Assembly: GCF_028473645.1 (NCBI RefSeq)
Contig: NZ_CP097269.1
Coordinates: 690,001 to 754,000, forward strand
Origin: Acidovorax sp. GBBC 1281
Lineage (GTDB): Bacteria > Pseudomonadota > Gammaproteobacteria > Burkholderiales > Burkholderiaceae_C
Direction of reading: 5' to 3'
Length of the DNA: 64,000 nucleotides
Below are positions 8,700 through 19,047 of this stretch, piece by piece; the stretch's first letter is position 1, and each line of letters starts with the position of its first letter. The notes under the pieces are model-generated. The model saw nothing but the letters and a program-made list of their open reading frames with translations, was not told the origin of the DNA and did not search any database. A program made the position numbers and the translations under genes.

Positions 8700-10936
8700 A
8701 CGCCGGGGTGGCGCCCGACTGTCCAGCGCCGGAAGTCGCCGCCGCGCGTGCCGTCCGCACCCGCGACCCGCAGGGCGAGCCCGACTGGCGCATCCTCGTC
8801 GTGGACAGCGACGCAGGCGTGCATGCGGCCATGCGCGCAGCGCTGCAGGGCCGCACGCTTTTCGGCCGCGCCCTGGCGCCGCGGCACGCTTTTTCGGGCG
8901 AAGAAGCGCGTGCGTTGCTGATGGGCGAGCCGAACGTGGCGATGGTGCTGCTCGACGTGGCTTCGGAGCCGGTGGGCGGCACCGGCGCGGCGGCCGGCAC
9001 CGCCCTGGCGCTGGTCGACTTCATCCGCCACACCGCCCGCCTGCCCAATGCGCGCATCGTGCTTCGCACGGACCAGCCCGGGCCGGTGACGGACCTGGAC
9101 ACCCTGCTGCAGTACGACATCAACGACTACCGCCCCAAGTCCGAACTGACGCACGACCGGCTGCTGGCCCTGGTCGTCACCTCCGTGCGGTCCTACCAGC
9201 GGCTGTGCGCCGCCGAGGCCAGCCGCCGCAGCCTGGAACTCATCGTGCGGTCCAGCGCGTCCTTGCTGGAGACCACCGATCCGCGGGCTTTCGCCTCGGG
9301 CGTGATCACCCAACTGGCGGCATTGCTGGGCGTTGCATGCCATGGGCTGGTGTGCGCGCAGCAGGGAGAGACTGCGGACCGGTTCCAGGTGCTGGCGGCC
9401 ACCGGCCGGTTCGCCGGCCTCGCCGACGGGCCGTTCGATGCCGTTTCCGCCCGGGCCGAGTGGAGCGTGCTGCGCTGTGTGCTGGAAGGCCGCTGCAATG
9501 GGTATGCCGCCGATGGCGGCGTGGCGCTGTACATCGGGCACCAGGGCCGGCAGGGCATGGCCGTCTTCATCGACGTGCCCGCTGCGCGCGGCGCGCTCGA
9601 TACCCAGATGCTGGACGTCTTCTGCGCCAATCTGGGCACCCTGCTGCACAACCACGGCCTGCTCGCGCGGCTGCACGAATACGCCTATTACGACCCGCTG
9701 GTCCGCCTGCCCAACCGTGCGCACTTCGTCGAGAAGGTGGACGAATGCGCCCGCCTCGGCACGCGCGGCCACATCCTGGCGTTGCTCGACATCGACGATT
9801 TCAGCGCCACCAACGACGTCATGGGCCACCGCTTCGGGGACTGCCTGCTGGAGCGGGTCGCCCGCGCGCTGTCCGCGGCACTGCCGCCGGGTGTGCTGCT
9901 GGCCCGCCTGGGGGCGGACACGTTCGGCGTGTTGGGGGCGGCGGCGCAGGTGTCACTGCAGCGGCTGCTGGACTGCGTTCGCCAGCCCCTGGCGGTGAAT
10001 GGCGTGGCGCAAAAGGTGTCGCTCACCTGCGGCTATGTCTTCCTGCCCGAGGTGCCCCAGGCGGGCGCCGATCTCGTCAAGGACGCCACCATCGCCTTGA
10101 AGCGCGCCAAGCGCGACCACCGCGGTCACCACCTGGAATATTCGGACCACATGGGCGCCGAGGCCCGCACCCGTGCGCTGCTGCTGTCCGACCTGCGGGC
10201 GGCCATCGACACCGCCAAGCTCTTTCTGGTCTACCAACCCCAGATCGACCTGGCGACCCGGCGCCTGGTGGGGCTGGAAGCCCTGGTGCGCTGGCGCGCG
10301 GACGATGGCCAGCTGATATCGCCCGACCAGTTCATTCCCGTGGCCGAGCATTCGGGACTCATCGTGGCGCTGGGCAAGTGGGTGCTGTCCACCGCGTGCG
10401 CGTGCATGCGGGAGTTGCTGGAGGCGGGCCATGCGCCCGGGCGCATGGCGGTCAACGTGTCGTCCGTGCAGTTGCAGGACCCCGCCTTTTTCGACACGGT
10501 GTGCGCGGCCCTGGCGGCCAGCGGGCTAAAGGGGCCGCAGCTGGAGCTGGAGATCACGGAGTCGGTGGCCGCGCTGCCCACCCAATTGCTGAACTCGACC
10601 CTGTCCAGCCTGCGCGCGCAAGGCATCTCCATCGCGATCGACGATTTCGGCACGGGCTATTCCTCGCTGAGCTACCTGGAGCGGCTGGCGCTCGACCGCA
10701 TCAAGATCGACCGCTCCTTCGTGCGCCACCTGGGCGAGCCGCACGGCGTCCGGATCGCGGAAATGGTGGCGCAACTGGGTCGCAAGCTCGGGCTGCAGGT
10801 GCTGGCCGAGGGCATCGAGGATGCCGCCGCGCTGCGCGCCCTGCTGGACATGGGTTGCCACGAGGGCCAGGGCTACCACATCGCCATGCCGATGGAGAAG
10901 GGGGCCCTCATGGCCTGGTTGCAGCAACGGCGGTGA
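8696..10936 (+). CDS. Response regulator with degenerate GGDEF and intact EAL domain
   Basis: About 746 residues. The receiver domain (about 20-150) has the acidic pocket (VVDSDA), phospho-acceptor Asp in VLLDVASE, a Thr switch and a Lys in YRPKSEL. A middle domain (about 185-330) resembles DUF3369. The GGDEF domain (about 335-490) has its signature replaced by LGADTF, so it is probably not catalytic. The EAL domain (about 510-746) has Glu528 in EALVRW, NVSS, ELEITES, IDDFGTGYSS, IKID and AEGIE, consistent with an active cyclic-di-GMP phosphodiesterase. It overlaps siaD by ATGA; no histidine kinase is adjacent. An ATG-less upstream extension to 8672 is rejected because it lies inside siaD. 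Confidence 0.9.
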   Translation: MNAGVAPDCPAPEVAAARAVRTRDPQGEPDWRILVVDSDAGVHAAMRAALQGRTLFGRALAPRHAFSGEEARALLMGEPNVAMVLLDVASEPVGGTGAAAGTALALVDFIRHTARLPNARIVLRTDQPGPVTDLDTLLQYDINDYRPKSELTHDRLLALVVTSVRSYQRLCAAEASRRSLELIVRSSASLLETTDPRAFASGVITQLAALLGVACHGLVCAQQGETADRFQVLAATGRFAGLADGPFDAVSARAEWSVLRCVLEGRCNGYAADGGVALYIGHQGRQGMAVFIDVPAARGALDTQMLDVFCANLGTLLHNHGLLARLHEYAYYDPLVRLPNRAHFVEKVDECARLGTRGHILALLDIDDFSATNDVMGHRFGDCLLERVARALSAALPPGVLLARLGADTFGVLGAAAQVSLQRLLDCVRQPLAVNGVAQKVSLTCGYVFLPEVPQAGADLVKDATIALKRAKRDHRGHHLEYSDHMGAEARTRALLLSDLRAAIDTAKLFLVYQPQIDLATRRLVGLEALVRWRADDGQLISPDQFIPVAEHSGLIVALGKWVLSTACACMRELLEAGHAPGRMAVNVSSVQLQDPAFFDTVCAALAASGLKGPQLELEITESVAALPTQLLNSTLSSLRAQGISIAIDDFGTGYSSLSYLERLALDRIKIDRSFVRHLGEPHGVRIAEMVAQLGRKLGLQVLAEGIEDAAALRALLDMGCHEGQGYHIAMPMEKGALMAWLQQRR

Positions 10937-11118
10937 GCCGGGGCCGAGTTCGCTACCCCGGAGTCTGCCCACGATTCGTTTCGCGCCGTCCCTGACTTGC
11001 GGGCCGGCGGCCTGCAAGGCGTGCCCAGTGACACTTTGCAGCATGTGCCCACGGCCATCTGTGCCTGTTGCGATGGGTTTTGGTTAGCATGCCACTCCAA
11101 ATCAAAAGGGAGTCTGAT

Positions 11119-11704
11119 TTGTTGCTAATCGAAAAGACGGGGCGAATTGTTCATCCGAAAATAAAGCCTGCCATCAGCCATGCGATCGAACGAGGCAGCA
11201 TGCACGTCATCAACGGCATCGTCATTCATCAAACCGCCAGTCCTACGGCAAAAGCCACACTCAACGCTTACACCGCACCGGATGCGAATGGAGCTCATCT
11301 GTTGATCGATAAGGATGGGTCCATCTATCAAACGGCTTCCATCTACCAAAAGACCCACCACGTGGGGCACATCCAATCCCGATGCCTGGCCGAGCACCAA
11401 TGCAGTCCCAAAGACATTAAGGATCTCCAAGGCAAGCGGGTGGGAGCACAAATTGGAAGAGTCGAGGTCAGGAAGGAAGCCTTTCCCTCAGCGTTACCCC
11501 TTCAACGGGGACTCCATCGGCATCGAAATAGTCTCGATGGCACCGGGAGGCGTATTCGAAGCGGTGACTCAGCAACAGCAGGACTCATTGTCGTGGCTGC
11601 TTTGAGAGTTGGGCCAAGCTCTGGGAATATCCATGAGCGCAGTCTTCAGGCATTCGGAAATTTCGTGGAAATTGGAAACCGAAGGGAGTAGCGCGAAATG
11701 GTGA
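11119..11704 (+). pseudogene. N-acetylmuramoyl-L-alanine amidase (Amidase_2), frameshifted and truncated
   Basis: The coding sequence is split over two frames. Frame one (from a TTG at 11119 or 11122 behind an AAAAGGGAG ribosome-binding site) encodes the N-terminal half of an Amidase_2 enzyme with GIVIHQTAS and GAHLLIDKDGSIYQTAS. The reading then moves to the next frame between about 11440 and 11490 (RYPFNGDSIGIEIV). An in-frame TGA at 11603-11605 interrupts it, after which the same frame continues through GQALGISMSAVFRHSEIS to a stop at 11702-11704. The RHSE segment aligns with the AmpD zinc-ligand region, so the broken forms should be inactive. Relatives known to me are small peptidoglycan amidases, some of them type VI effectors. 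No secretion genes are nearby. Confidence 0.8.
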
Positions 11705-12165
11705 GTCGCTTCATTCTTCCGGTATTTTTAGCGTTGCCTTTTTGCGCCAACGCCAGCGATTCCTTGCTCAAAGCCCAGGTGGAGTCACTGCCCGTTCACG
11801 TGCAAAAGGTCGAAACCTGCGGCGCCTGGACCCAGGCGGACCGGGCAGGTTACTACCGCGTGGTCGTTGTCGATGTGCACGAAGGGGCGGGCAGCGAGAT
11901 CTACGTGCAGTGGCTCACGCAGCCGACGCAGGAGGCGAGGTCGGAGTTGGTCCGGACCCTGGCGTTTCCCGAACTCAATGACGACCACAGCCAGTACGCC
12001 ATTCAGGAAATGCGGTGCAGGAAGGTGGGCAGCGGAATCGAGATCGCGATCAAGGCGCAGTACGAGCACGACACGGTGGAAAAGACCCATGCCATTCGGG
12101 TCCTTGTCAAAGCAGCGGGAACCTACGCGATATCGGGCATGGCGCGCGGCAGCCAACGGCGCTGA
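11698..12165 (+). CDS. Small exported protein; candidate immunity partner of the broken amidase
   Basis: A 155-residue protein I do not recognise. It has a clear Sec signal peptide (FILPVFLALPFCANA, cleavage near residue 20) and two cysteines (ETCGAW and EMRCRK) that could form a disulfide, so it is predicted to be periplasmic. It begins seven bases before the end of the ancestral amidase frame, implying the two were translationally coupled. A periplasmic protein directly after a peptidoglycan amidase is the usual layout of an effector-immunity pair, but no named immunity family is recognisable. The ORF itself is intact although the amidase is not. Confidence 0.7.
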   Translation: MVSRFILPVFLALPFCANASDSLLKAQVESLPVHVQKVETCGAWTQADRAGYYRVVVVDVHEGAGSEIYVQWLTQPTQEARSELVRTLAFPELNDDHSQYAIQEMRCRKVGSGIEIAIKAQYEHDTVEKTHAIRVLVKAAGTYAISGMARGSQRR

Positions 12166-12234
12166 GCCTGGATGGGGTGTGCTGCGCATCGCTCGGCGGA
12201 CGATGCCCTGCCAACCGTTTCGAGCGCAGCCTCG

Positions 12235-13227
12235 TCATCCCCTGCGCGTGGAGCCCCGCGCCAGCAGCGCTCCTTCCAGCACCACCCGCCGTACCGTCCG
12301 TTCAGGCTCTGCCAGCCGCTGCAGCAGCAACTCGGCCGCGGTGCGCCCGATGTCGTACGTAGGCTGCGCGATCACCGTCACGTCCAGGGCCGGCAGGGCC
12401 GTCCAGTCGTTGTTGTCGAAGCCGGCCAGGCCGATGTCGTTCGGCATGGACAGGCCCGCGGCCTGGATCGCGTGCACCGTGCCCAGCAGCAGCAGGCCGT
12501 TCGTGGCCAGCAAGGCGTCCGGGCGCGGCATGCCCCCGGTGCCCGCCAGCAGCGCCGTGGCGGCGGCCATGCCGGCCTCGCGCGTGGGGGCGACCCAGTG
12601 CGGATCGGGCGCCAGCCCGCGTTCGCGCAGTGCATCCGCGTAGCCGGCCTGGCGCTCCTGGCCCGTGGTGCTGTGCGTGCCGGCCAGCACGGCGATGCGT
12701 CGGTAGCCGGCGTCCAGCAGGTGTTCGGTAGCGCGCCGGGCGGCCGCGCGGTTGTCCAGCACCACGCGGTCGGCGCGGGTGGTGTCGAGGGCGCGGTCCA
12801 CCAGCACCATCGGAAACGGCCAGTCGGCGGGCCGCAGGCGCTTGAGGCCTTCCATGGTGGGCGAGAGGATCACGCCGCTGGCCTGCTCGTCGGCCATCAG
12901 TTCGAGGTAGGACTGCTCCTTGGCCGGGTCTTCGTCGGTGTTGCACAGGATGAGCCGCAGGCCGTGGCGGTAGGCCACGTCCTCCACCGCGCGACCCACG
13001 TCGGTGAAGAACGGGCTGCGGATGTCCGAGACGATCAGCCCCACCAGCGAGGCCCGCTGCTGGCGCAGGCGCCGGGCCGCCAGGTTGGGGCGGTAGGCGA
13101 GCGCGGCGATGGCCTGCTCGACGCGCTCGCGCAGCGGCGTGCGCACGGCGGCGGGGTTCGACAGCACGCGCGATACGGTGGTGGTGGAGACGCCCGCGCG
13201 CTCCGCGACGTCCTTGATGCTGGCCAA
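12235..13227 (-). CDS. fruR: LacI-family repressor of the fructose PTS operon
   Basis: A 330-residue LacI/GalR regulator. The N-terminal helix-turn-helix SIKDVAERAGVSTTTVSRVL is complete, followed by the hinge and a periplasmic-binding-like effector domain (about 60-330). The start is a TTG at 13227 with an AGGAG ribosome-binding site seven bases upstream; it gives the normal family length. The longer frame to 13362 adds a non-homologous tail and would run through the operator at 13261-13272. It is divergent from fruBKA, and near-identical palindromes lie before both genes, so it likely represses fruBKA and itself. The inducer is presumably a fructose phosphate (inferred). The name fruR is functional. 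Confidence 0.9.
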   Translation of the reverse strand: MASIKDVAERAGVSTTTVSRVLSNPAAVRTPLRERVEQAIAALAYRPNLAARRLRQQRASLVGLIVSDIRSPFFTDVGRAVEDVAYRHGLRLILCNTDEDPAKEQSYLELMADEQASGVILSPTMEGLKRLRPADWPFPMVLVDRALDTTRADRVVLDNRAAARRATEHLLDAGYRRIAVLAGTHSTTGQERQAGYADALRERGLAPDPHWVAPTREAGMAAATALLAGTGGMPRPDALLATNGLLLLGTVHAIQAAGLSMPNDIGLAGFDNNDWTALPALDVTVIAQPTYDIGRTAAELLLQRLAEPERTVRRVVLEGALLARGSTRRG

Positions 13228-13256
13228 GCGGCTTTCTCCTACAAAAGAATCCGGCG

Positions 13257-13277
13257 TTCTGGTATCGATTCCTGAAA
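13257..13277. promoter_or_regulatory. Operator 1, upstream of the LacI-type regulator
   Basis: The core GGTATCGATTCC (13261-13272) is the reverse complement of GGAATCGATACC found before fruB. Flanking bases also match (TTCTGG left, CCTGAAA right). ATCGAT at the centre is the palindromic core typical of LacI-family sites. It lies about 35 bases upstream of the TTG start of the regulator, suggesting autoregulation. Confidence 0.75.
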
Positions 13278-13414
13278 TTGCTTTGCGACGGCCGATCTTG
13301 CCGTAGGCGGCGACAGGCCAGGGCGTTGATTCTGCGCTGCCTCGCGGGGGTTGCCGTGGCATTCATTCATAGGGGATTACCCGAATTTCCATAGGAAAGG
13401 GGTTCTTCGTAGCC

Positions 13415-13443
13415 TTGTCCGCCCTGAAAAGCGGTTTCATAAT
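13415..13443 (+). promoter_or_regulatory. Predicted sigma-70 promoter of fruBKA
   Basis: TTGTCC (13415-13420) and CATAAT (13438-13443) are separated by 17 bases, a good match to the housekeeping consensus. The predicted start point near 13450 falls inside operator 2, so repressor binding would block initiation. Confidence 0.6.
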
Positions 13444-13447
13444 CCTG

Positions 13448-13467
13448 TTTTGGAATCGATACCAAAA
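13448..13467. promoter_or_regulatory. Operator 2, upstream of fruB
   Basis: TTTTGGAATCGATACCAAAA contains the core GGAATCGATACC (13452-13463) with symmetric flanks. It is the same element as at 13257-13277 in opposite orientation. It lies between the predicted -10 and the fruB ribosome-binding site (GGAG near 13471). Confidence 0.8.
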
Positions 13468-13484
13468 CAAGGAGACATCGCACC

Positions 13485-16040
<2,556 letters not shown>

Positions 16041-16100
16041 GATTTGCTATGAAAAATATAGCGATATGCCATAGTGTTGATTGTGCTGGGACCGTTTTGG
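16041..16100 (+). repeat. AT-rich interspersed repeat, copy 1 (fruB-fruK)
   Basis: It starts directly after the fruB stop. GCTAT-GAAAAAT-ATAGC forms a short stem-loop, followed by a less conserved tail (GCGATATGCCATAGTG) that aligns with the reverse complement of the dapF copy. The region is strikingly A/T-rich against its surroundings. Confidence 0.6.
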
Positions 16101-16134
16101 ATGCGGCATGTGCCATGCCGGGAAAGGCCGCGCC

Positions 16135-17148
16135 ATGACGCCAGAAGTTCTGGCCGGCGCGGCGGCGCCTGCCCGCGTGTTCACCATCACGCTCAACCCG
16201 GCCATCGACCAGACGGTGCGCATTCCCACGCTCGTGCCCGGCGCCGTGCACCGGGCCCTGGGGCAGCAGACCGAGGCCGGCGGCAAGGGCATCGGCGTGG
16301 CGGCGGTGCTGGCAGCCCTGGGCGTGCCGGTGACCGCCAGCGGCTGGCTGGGCGCCGAGAACGACGGCGTGTTCACCACCGCCTTCGCCGCCAGCGGCAT
16401 CGCTGACGCGATGGTGCGGGTGGCGGGCAGCACCCGCACCAACATCAAGCTGGCCGATGCCGGGCGGGGCGACTCGACCGACATCAACCTGCCCGGCCTG
16501 TCCCTGCCGCCCGAGGCGCTGGCGCAGGCCGAAGCCCAGTTGCTGGCCACGCTGCAGCAGCAGGTGCAGTACGGCGACTGGTGCGAGCTGGCCGGCAGCC
16601 TGCCGCCCGGCGCGGCGGCGGGCGTGTGGGAGCGGTTGGCCCGCGCCCTGGCGGCCCAGGGCGCGCACATCGTGATCGACACGGGCGGCGACGTGCTGCG
16701 GCAGCTGCTGCAGCGCCTGTCCGACCCGGCCACCGGCCCGGCGGTGCCGGTGGCGCTCGTCAAGCCCAACCGGGCCGAGCTGGAAGAACTGGCCGGCCGC
16801 GCGCTGCCCACGCTGGCGGAGGTGGCCGAGGCCGCGTCCGATTTGTGCCGGCGCTACGGCGTGCGGCAGGCGGTCGTCTCGCTCGGCGGCGACGGCGCGG
16901 TGATCGCCACGCCCCAGGGCCGCTGGCATGCCGAGGCACCGCGCGTGCCGGTGGCCACCACGGTGGGGGCGGGCGACGCGCTGGTGGCCGGCACGCTCGC
17001 CGCGCTCGCGCAGGGCGGCACCTTCCCCGGCGCGGCCGTCTTCGGCATGGCCTGCGCTGCGGCGCGCATCCAGCGCATCGCGCCCGGCCTGCCGCCGCGT
17101 GCCGAGGTGGATGCCATCGCCGCCGCCATCGCGCCGCAGCCGGTCTGA
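16135..17148 (+). CDS. fruK: 1-phosphofructokinase
   Basis: A 337-residue PfkB-family sugar kinase that converts fructose 1-phosphate, the product of FruA transport, to fructose 1,6-bisphosphate. It has the N-terminal ITLNPAIDQTV signature of FruK/LacC, the substrate motif GGKGIGVA, and the C-terminal TVGAGDALVAG motif with the catalytic Asp. The ATG at 16135 is chosen because homology begins shortly after it. The TTG upstream at 16081 would extend into the interspersed repeat. It sits between fruB and fruA, 43 bases before fruA. Confidence 0.95.
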   Translation: MTPEVLAGAAAPARVFTITLNPAIDQTVRIPTLVPGAVHRALGQQTEAGGKGIGVAAVLAALGVPVTASGWLGAENDGVFTTAFAASGIADAMVRVAGSTRTNIKLADAGRGDSTDINLPGLSLPPEALAQAEAQLLATLQQQVQYGDWCELAGSLPPGAAAGVWERLARALAAQGAHIVIDTGGDVLRQLLQRLSDPATGPAVPVALVKPNRAELEELAGRALPTLAEVAEAASDLCRRYGVRQAVVSLGGDGAVIATPQGRWHAEAPRVPVATTVGAGDALVAGTLAALAQGGTFPGAAVFGMACAAARIQRIAPGLPPRAEVDAIAAAIAPQPV

Positions 17149-17191
17149 CCGGCCCCGCCCCCTCAAACGAATCCGCACGGAGACCCATCCC

Positions 17192-19000
17192 ATGGCCCAC
17201 CTCATCGCCATCGCCGCCAGCCAGGCCGGCCCGGCGCACAGCTTCATGACCGGCGAGGCGCTGCGCGCCGCCGCGGAACGGCTCGGCCACCACATCGCCC
17301 TGAGCGTGCGCAGCAGCCTGGGCGCGCAGGGCGGCTGGACGGACGACGAACTCTTGCGTGCCGACGCCGTCATCATCGCGGCCGACATGGCCGTGGACCG
17401 CAGCGGCCTGCCTGCCGCACGCCTGCACGAGACCACGCCGGGGGCCGTGCTGGCCGATGCGGCCGACGTGGTGCGCGCCGCGCTGGCACGCTCGGGCGCA
17501 GGCGGCGCAAGCGATGGGGCAGTGGCGGCGCACGGCGTGCCGTCCCCGGCTGCCGCGGCGGTGCCCGCGGTGGCCGCCGCCGACGCAGCGCGCCCCCTTC
17601 GGATCGTCGCCATCACCTCCTGCCCCACGGGCGTGGCCCACACCTTCATGGCGGCCGAAGCGCTGGAGCAGGGCGCCCAGGCGCTGGGCCACACCATCAA
17701 GGTCGAGACGCAGGGCTCGGTCGGCGCGCAGAACGCGCTCACGGCGGACGAGATCGCCGGGGCCGATCTGGTCGTGATCGCCGCCGACACGCAGGTGGAC
17801 CGCGCGCGCTTCGCTGGCAAGCGGCTGTATGCGACCGGCACCAAGGCCGCGATCCACGATGCGGCCGCGGTGTTCGCCCAGGCGGCGGCGCAGGCCATCG
17901 TGTGGGGCGATGCGCCCGCAGCGGGCGCGGCCGCGACGCCCGGGGCGGCGCCTGCCGGCGCTGCTGCCCGCAGCACGGAGCGCACCGGCCCCTACAAGCA
18001 CCTGATGACCGGCGTGTCGTTCATGCTGCCCTTCGTGGTTGCGGGCGGGCTGCTGATCGCGCTGGCTTTCGCGCTGGGCGGCATCTACGTGTATGACGAC
18101 GCGCACCAGGGCACGCTGGGCTGGACGCTGTTCCAGATTGGCGCCAAGGCCGGCTTCACGCTCATGCTGCCGGCGCTGGCGGGCTACATTGCGTTCTCCA
18201 TCGCCGACCGGCCGGGCATCGCGCCGGGCATGATCGGCGGCCTGCTCGCGGGCACCGTGGGCGCGGGCTTCCTGGGCGCCATTGCCGCGGGCTTCATCGC
18301 GGGCTATGCGGTGCACTGGATGAACCGCGCCATCCGCCTGCCGCGCACGCTCGACGGGTTGAAGCCCGTGCTGCTGCTGCCGCTGCTGGGCACGCTGGTG
18401 GTCGGCGTGCTCATGATGATGGTCATCGGCAAGCCCATGGCCGGCGTGATGGCCGCGCTCACCGAATGGCTCAAGGGCCTGCAGACCGGCAGCGCCGTGC
18501 TGCTGGGCGTGATCCTCGGCGCGATGATGGCCTTCGACATGGGCGGCCCGGTCAACAAGGCGGCCTATGTGTTTTCCACCACGCTGATCGCCAGCGGCGT
18601 GGCCAACCCGATGGCCGCCACCATGGCCGCGGGCATGGTGCCGCCGCTGGGCATCGCGCTGGCGTGCTGGGTGTTCCGCAGCCGCTTCAGCGCCGAGGAG
18701 CGCGAGGCCTCCAAGGCCGTCGCTGTGCTGGGCCTGGCGTTCATCACCGAAGGCGCCATCCCGTTCGTCGCACGCGACCCCCTGCGGGTGATCCCCGCCT
18801 GCATGGCCGGTGCGGCCGTGACGGGCGGCCTGTCGATGATGTGGAACATCGGCCTGCAGGCGCCGCACGGCGGCGTGTTCGTGCTGGCCATTCCGAACGC
18901 GGTCAACCACGTGGTGCTGTACGCGCTGGCGATCGCGGCCGGCACGGGGGTGACGGCGCTGGCGCTGGGGGTGCTCAAGCGGCGGGTGGCGGTGGCGTAG
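17192..19000 (+). CDS. fruA: PTS fructose transporter EIIB'BC
   Basis: A 602-residue membrane permease with EIIB'-EIIB-EIIC order like Escherichia coli FruA. The first EIIB-like domain (about 1-105) lacks the phospho-Cys (Ser10 at that place in AIAASQAGPAH), so it is structural. The second (about 130-235) carries Cys144 in SCPTGVAHTF. An alanine-rich linker leads to EIIC (about 270-600) with about nine hydrophobic segments. It imports fructose as fructose 1-phosphate. It is last in the operon; no clear terminator follows before the convergent diguanylate cyclase. Confidence 0.95.
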   Translation: MAHLIAIAASQAGPAHSFMTGEALRAAAERLGHHIALSVRSSLGAQGGWTDDELLRADAVIIAADMAVDRSGLPAARLHETTPGAVLADAADVVRAALARSGAGGASDGAVAAHGVPSPAAAAVPAVAAADAARPLRIVAITSCPTGVAHTFMAAEALEQGAQALGHTIKVETQGSVGAQNALTADEIAGADLVVIAADTQVDRARFAGKRLYATGTKAAIHDAAAVFAQAAAQAIVWGDAPAAGAAATPGAAPAGAAARSTERTGPYKHLMTGVSFMLPFVVAGGLLIALAFALGGIYVYDDAHQGTLGWTLFQIGAKAGFTLMLPALAGYIAFSIADRPGIAPGMIGGLLAGTVGAGFLGAIAAGFIAGYAVHWMNRAIRLPRTLDGLKPVLLLPLLGTLVVGVLMMMVIGKPMAGVMAALTEWLKGLQTGSAVLLGVILGAMMAFDMGGPVNKAAYVFSTTLIASGVANPMAATMAAGMVPPLGIALACWVFRSRFSAEEREASKAVAVLGLAFITEGAIPFVARDPLRVIPACMAGAAVTGGLSMMWNIGLQAPHGGVFVLAIPNAVNHVVLYALAIAAGTGVTALALGVLKRRVAVA

Positions 19001-19047
19001 CGCCCTCGGCGAAAGGGGCGGCACTGCCCGTTCTGCGTTCTGTTTTC

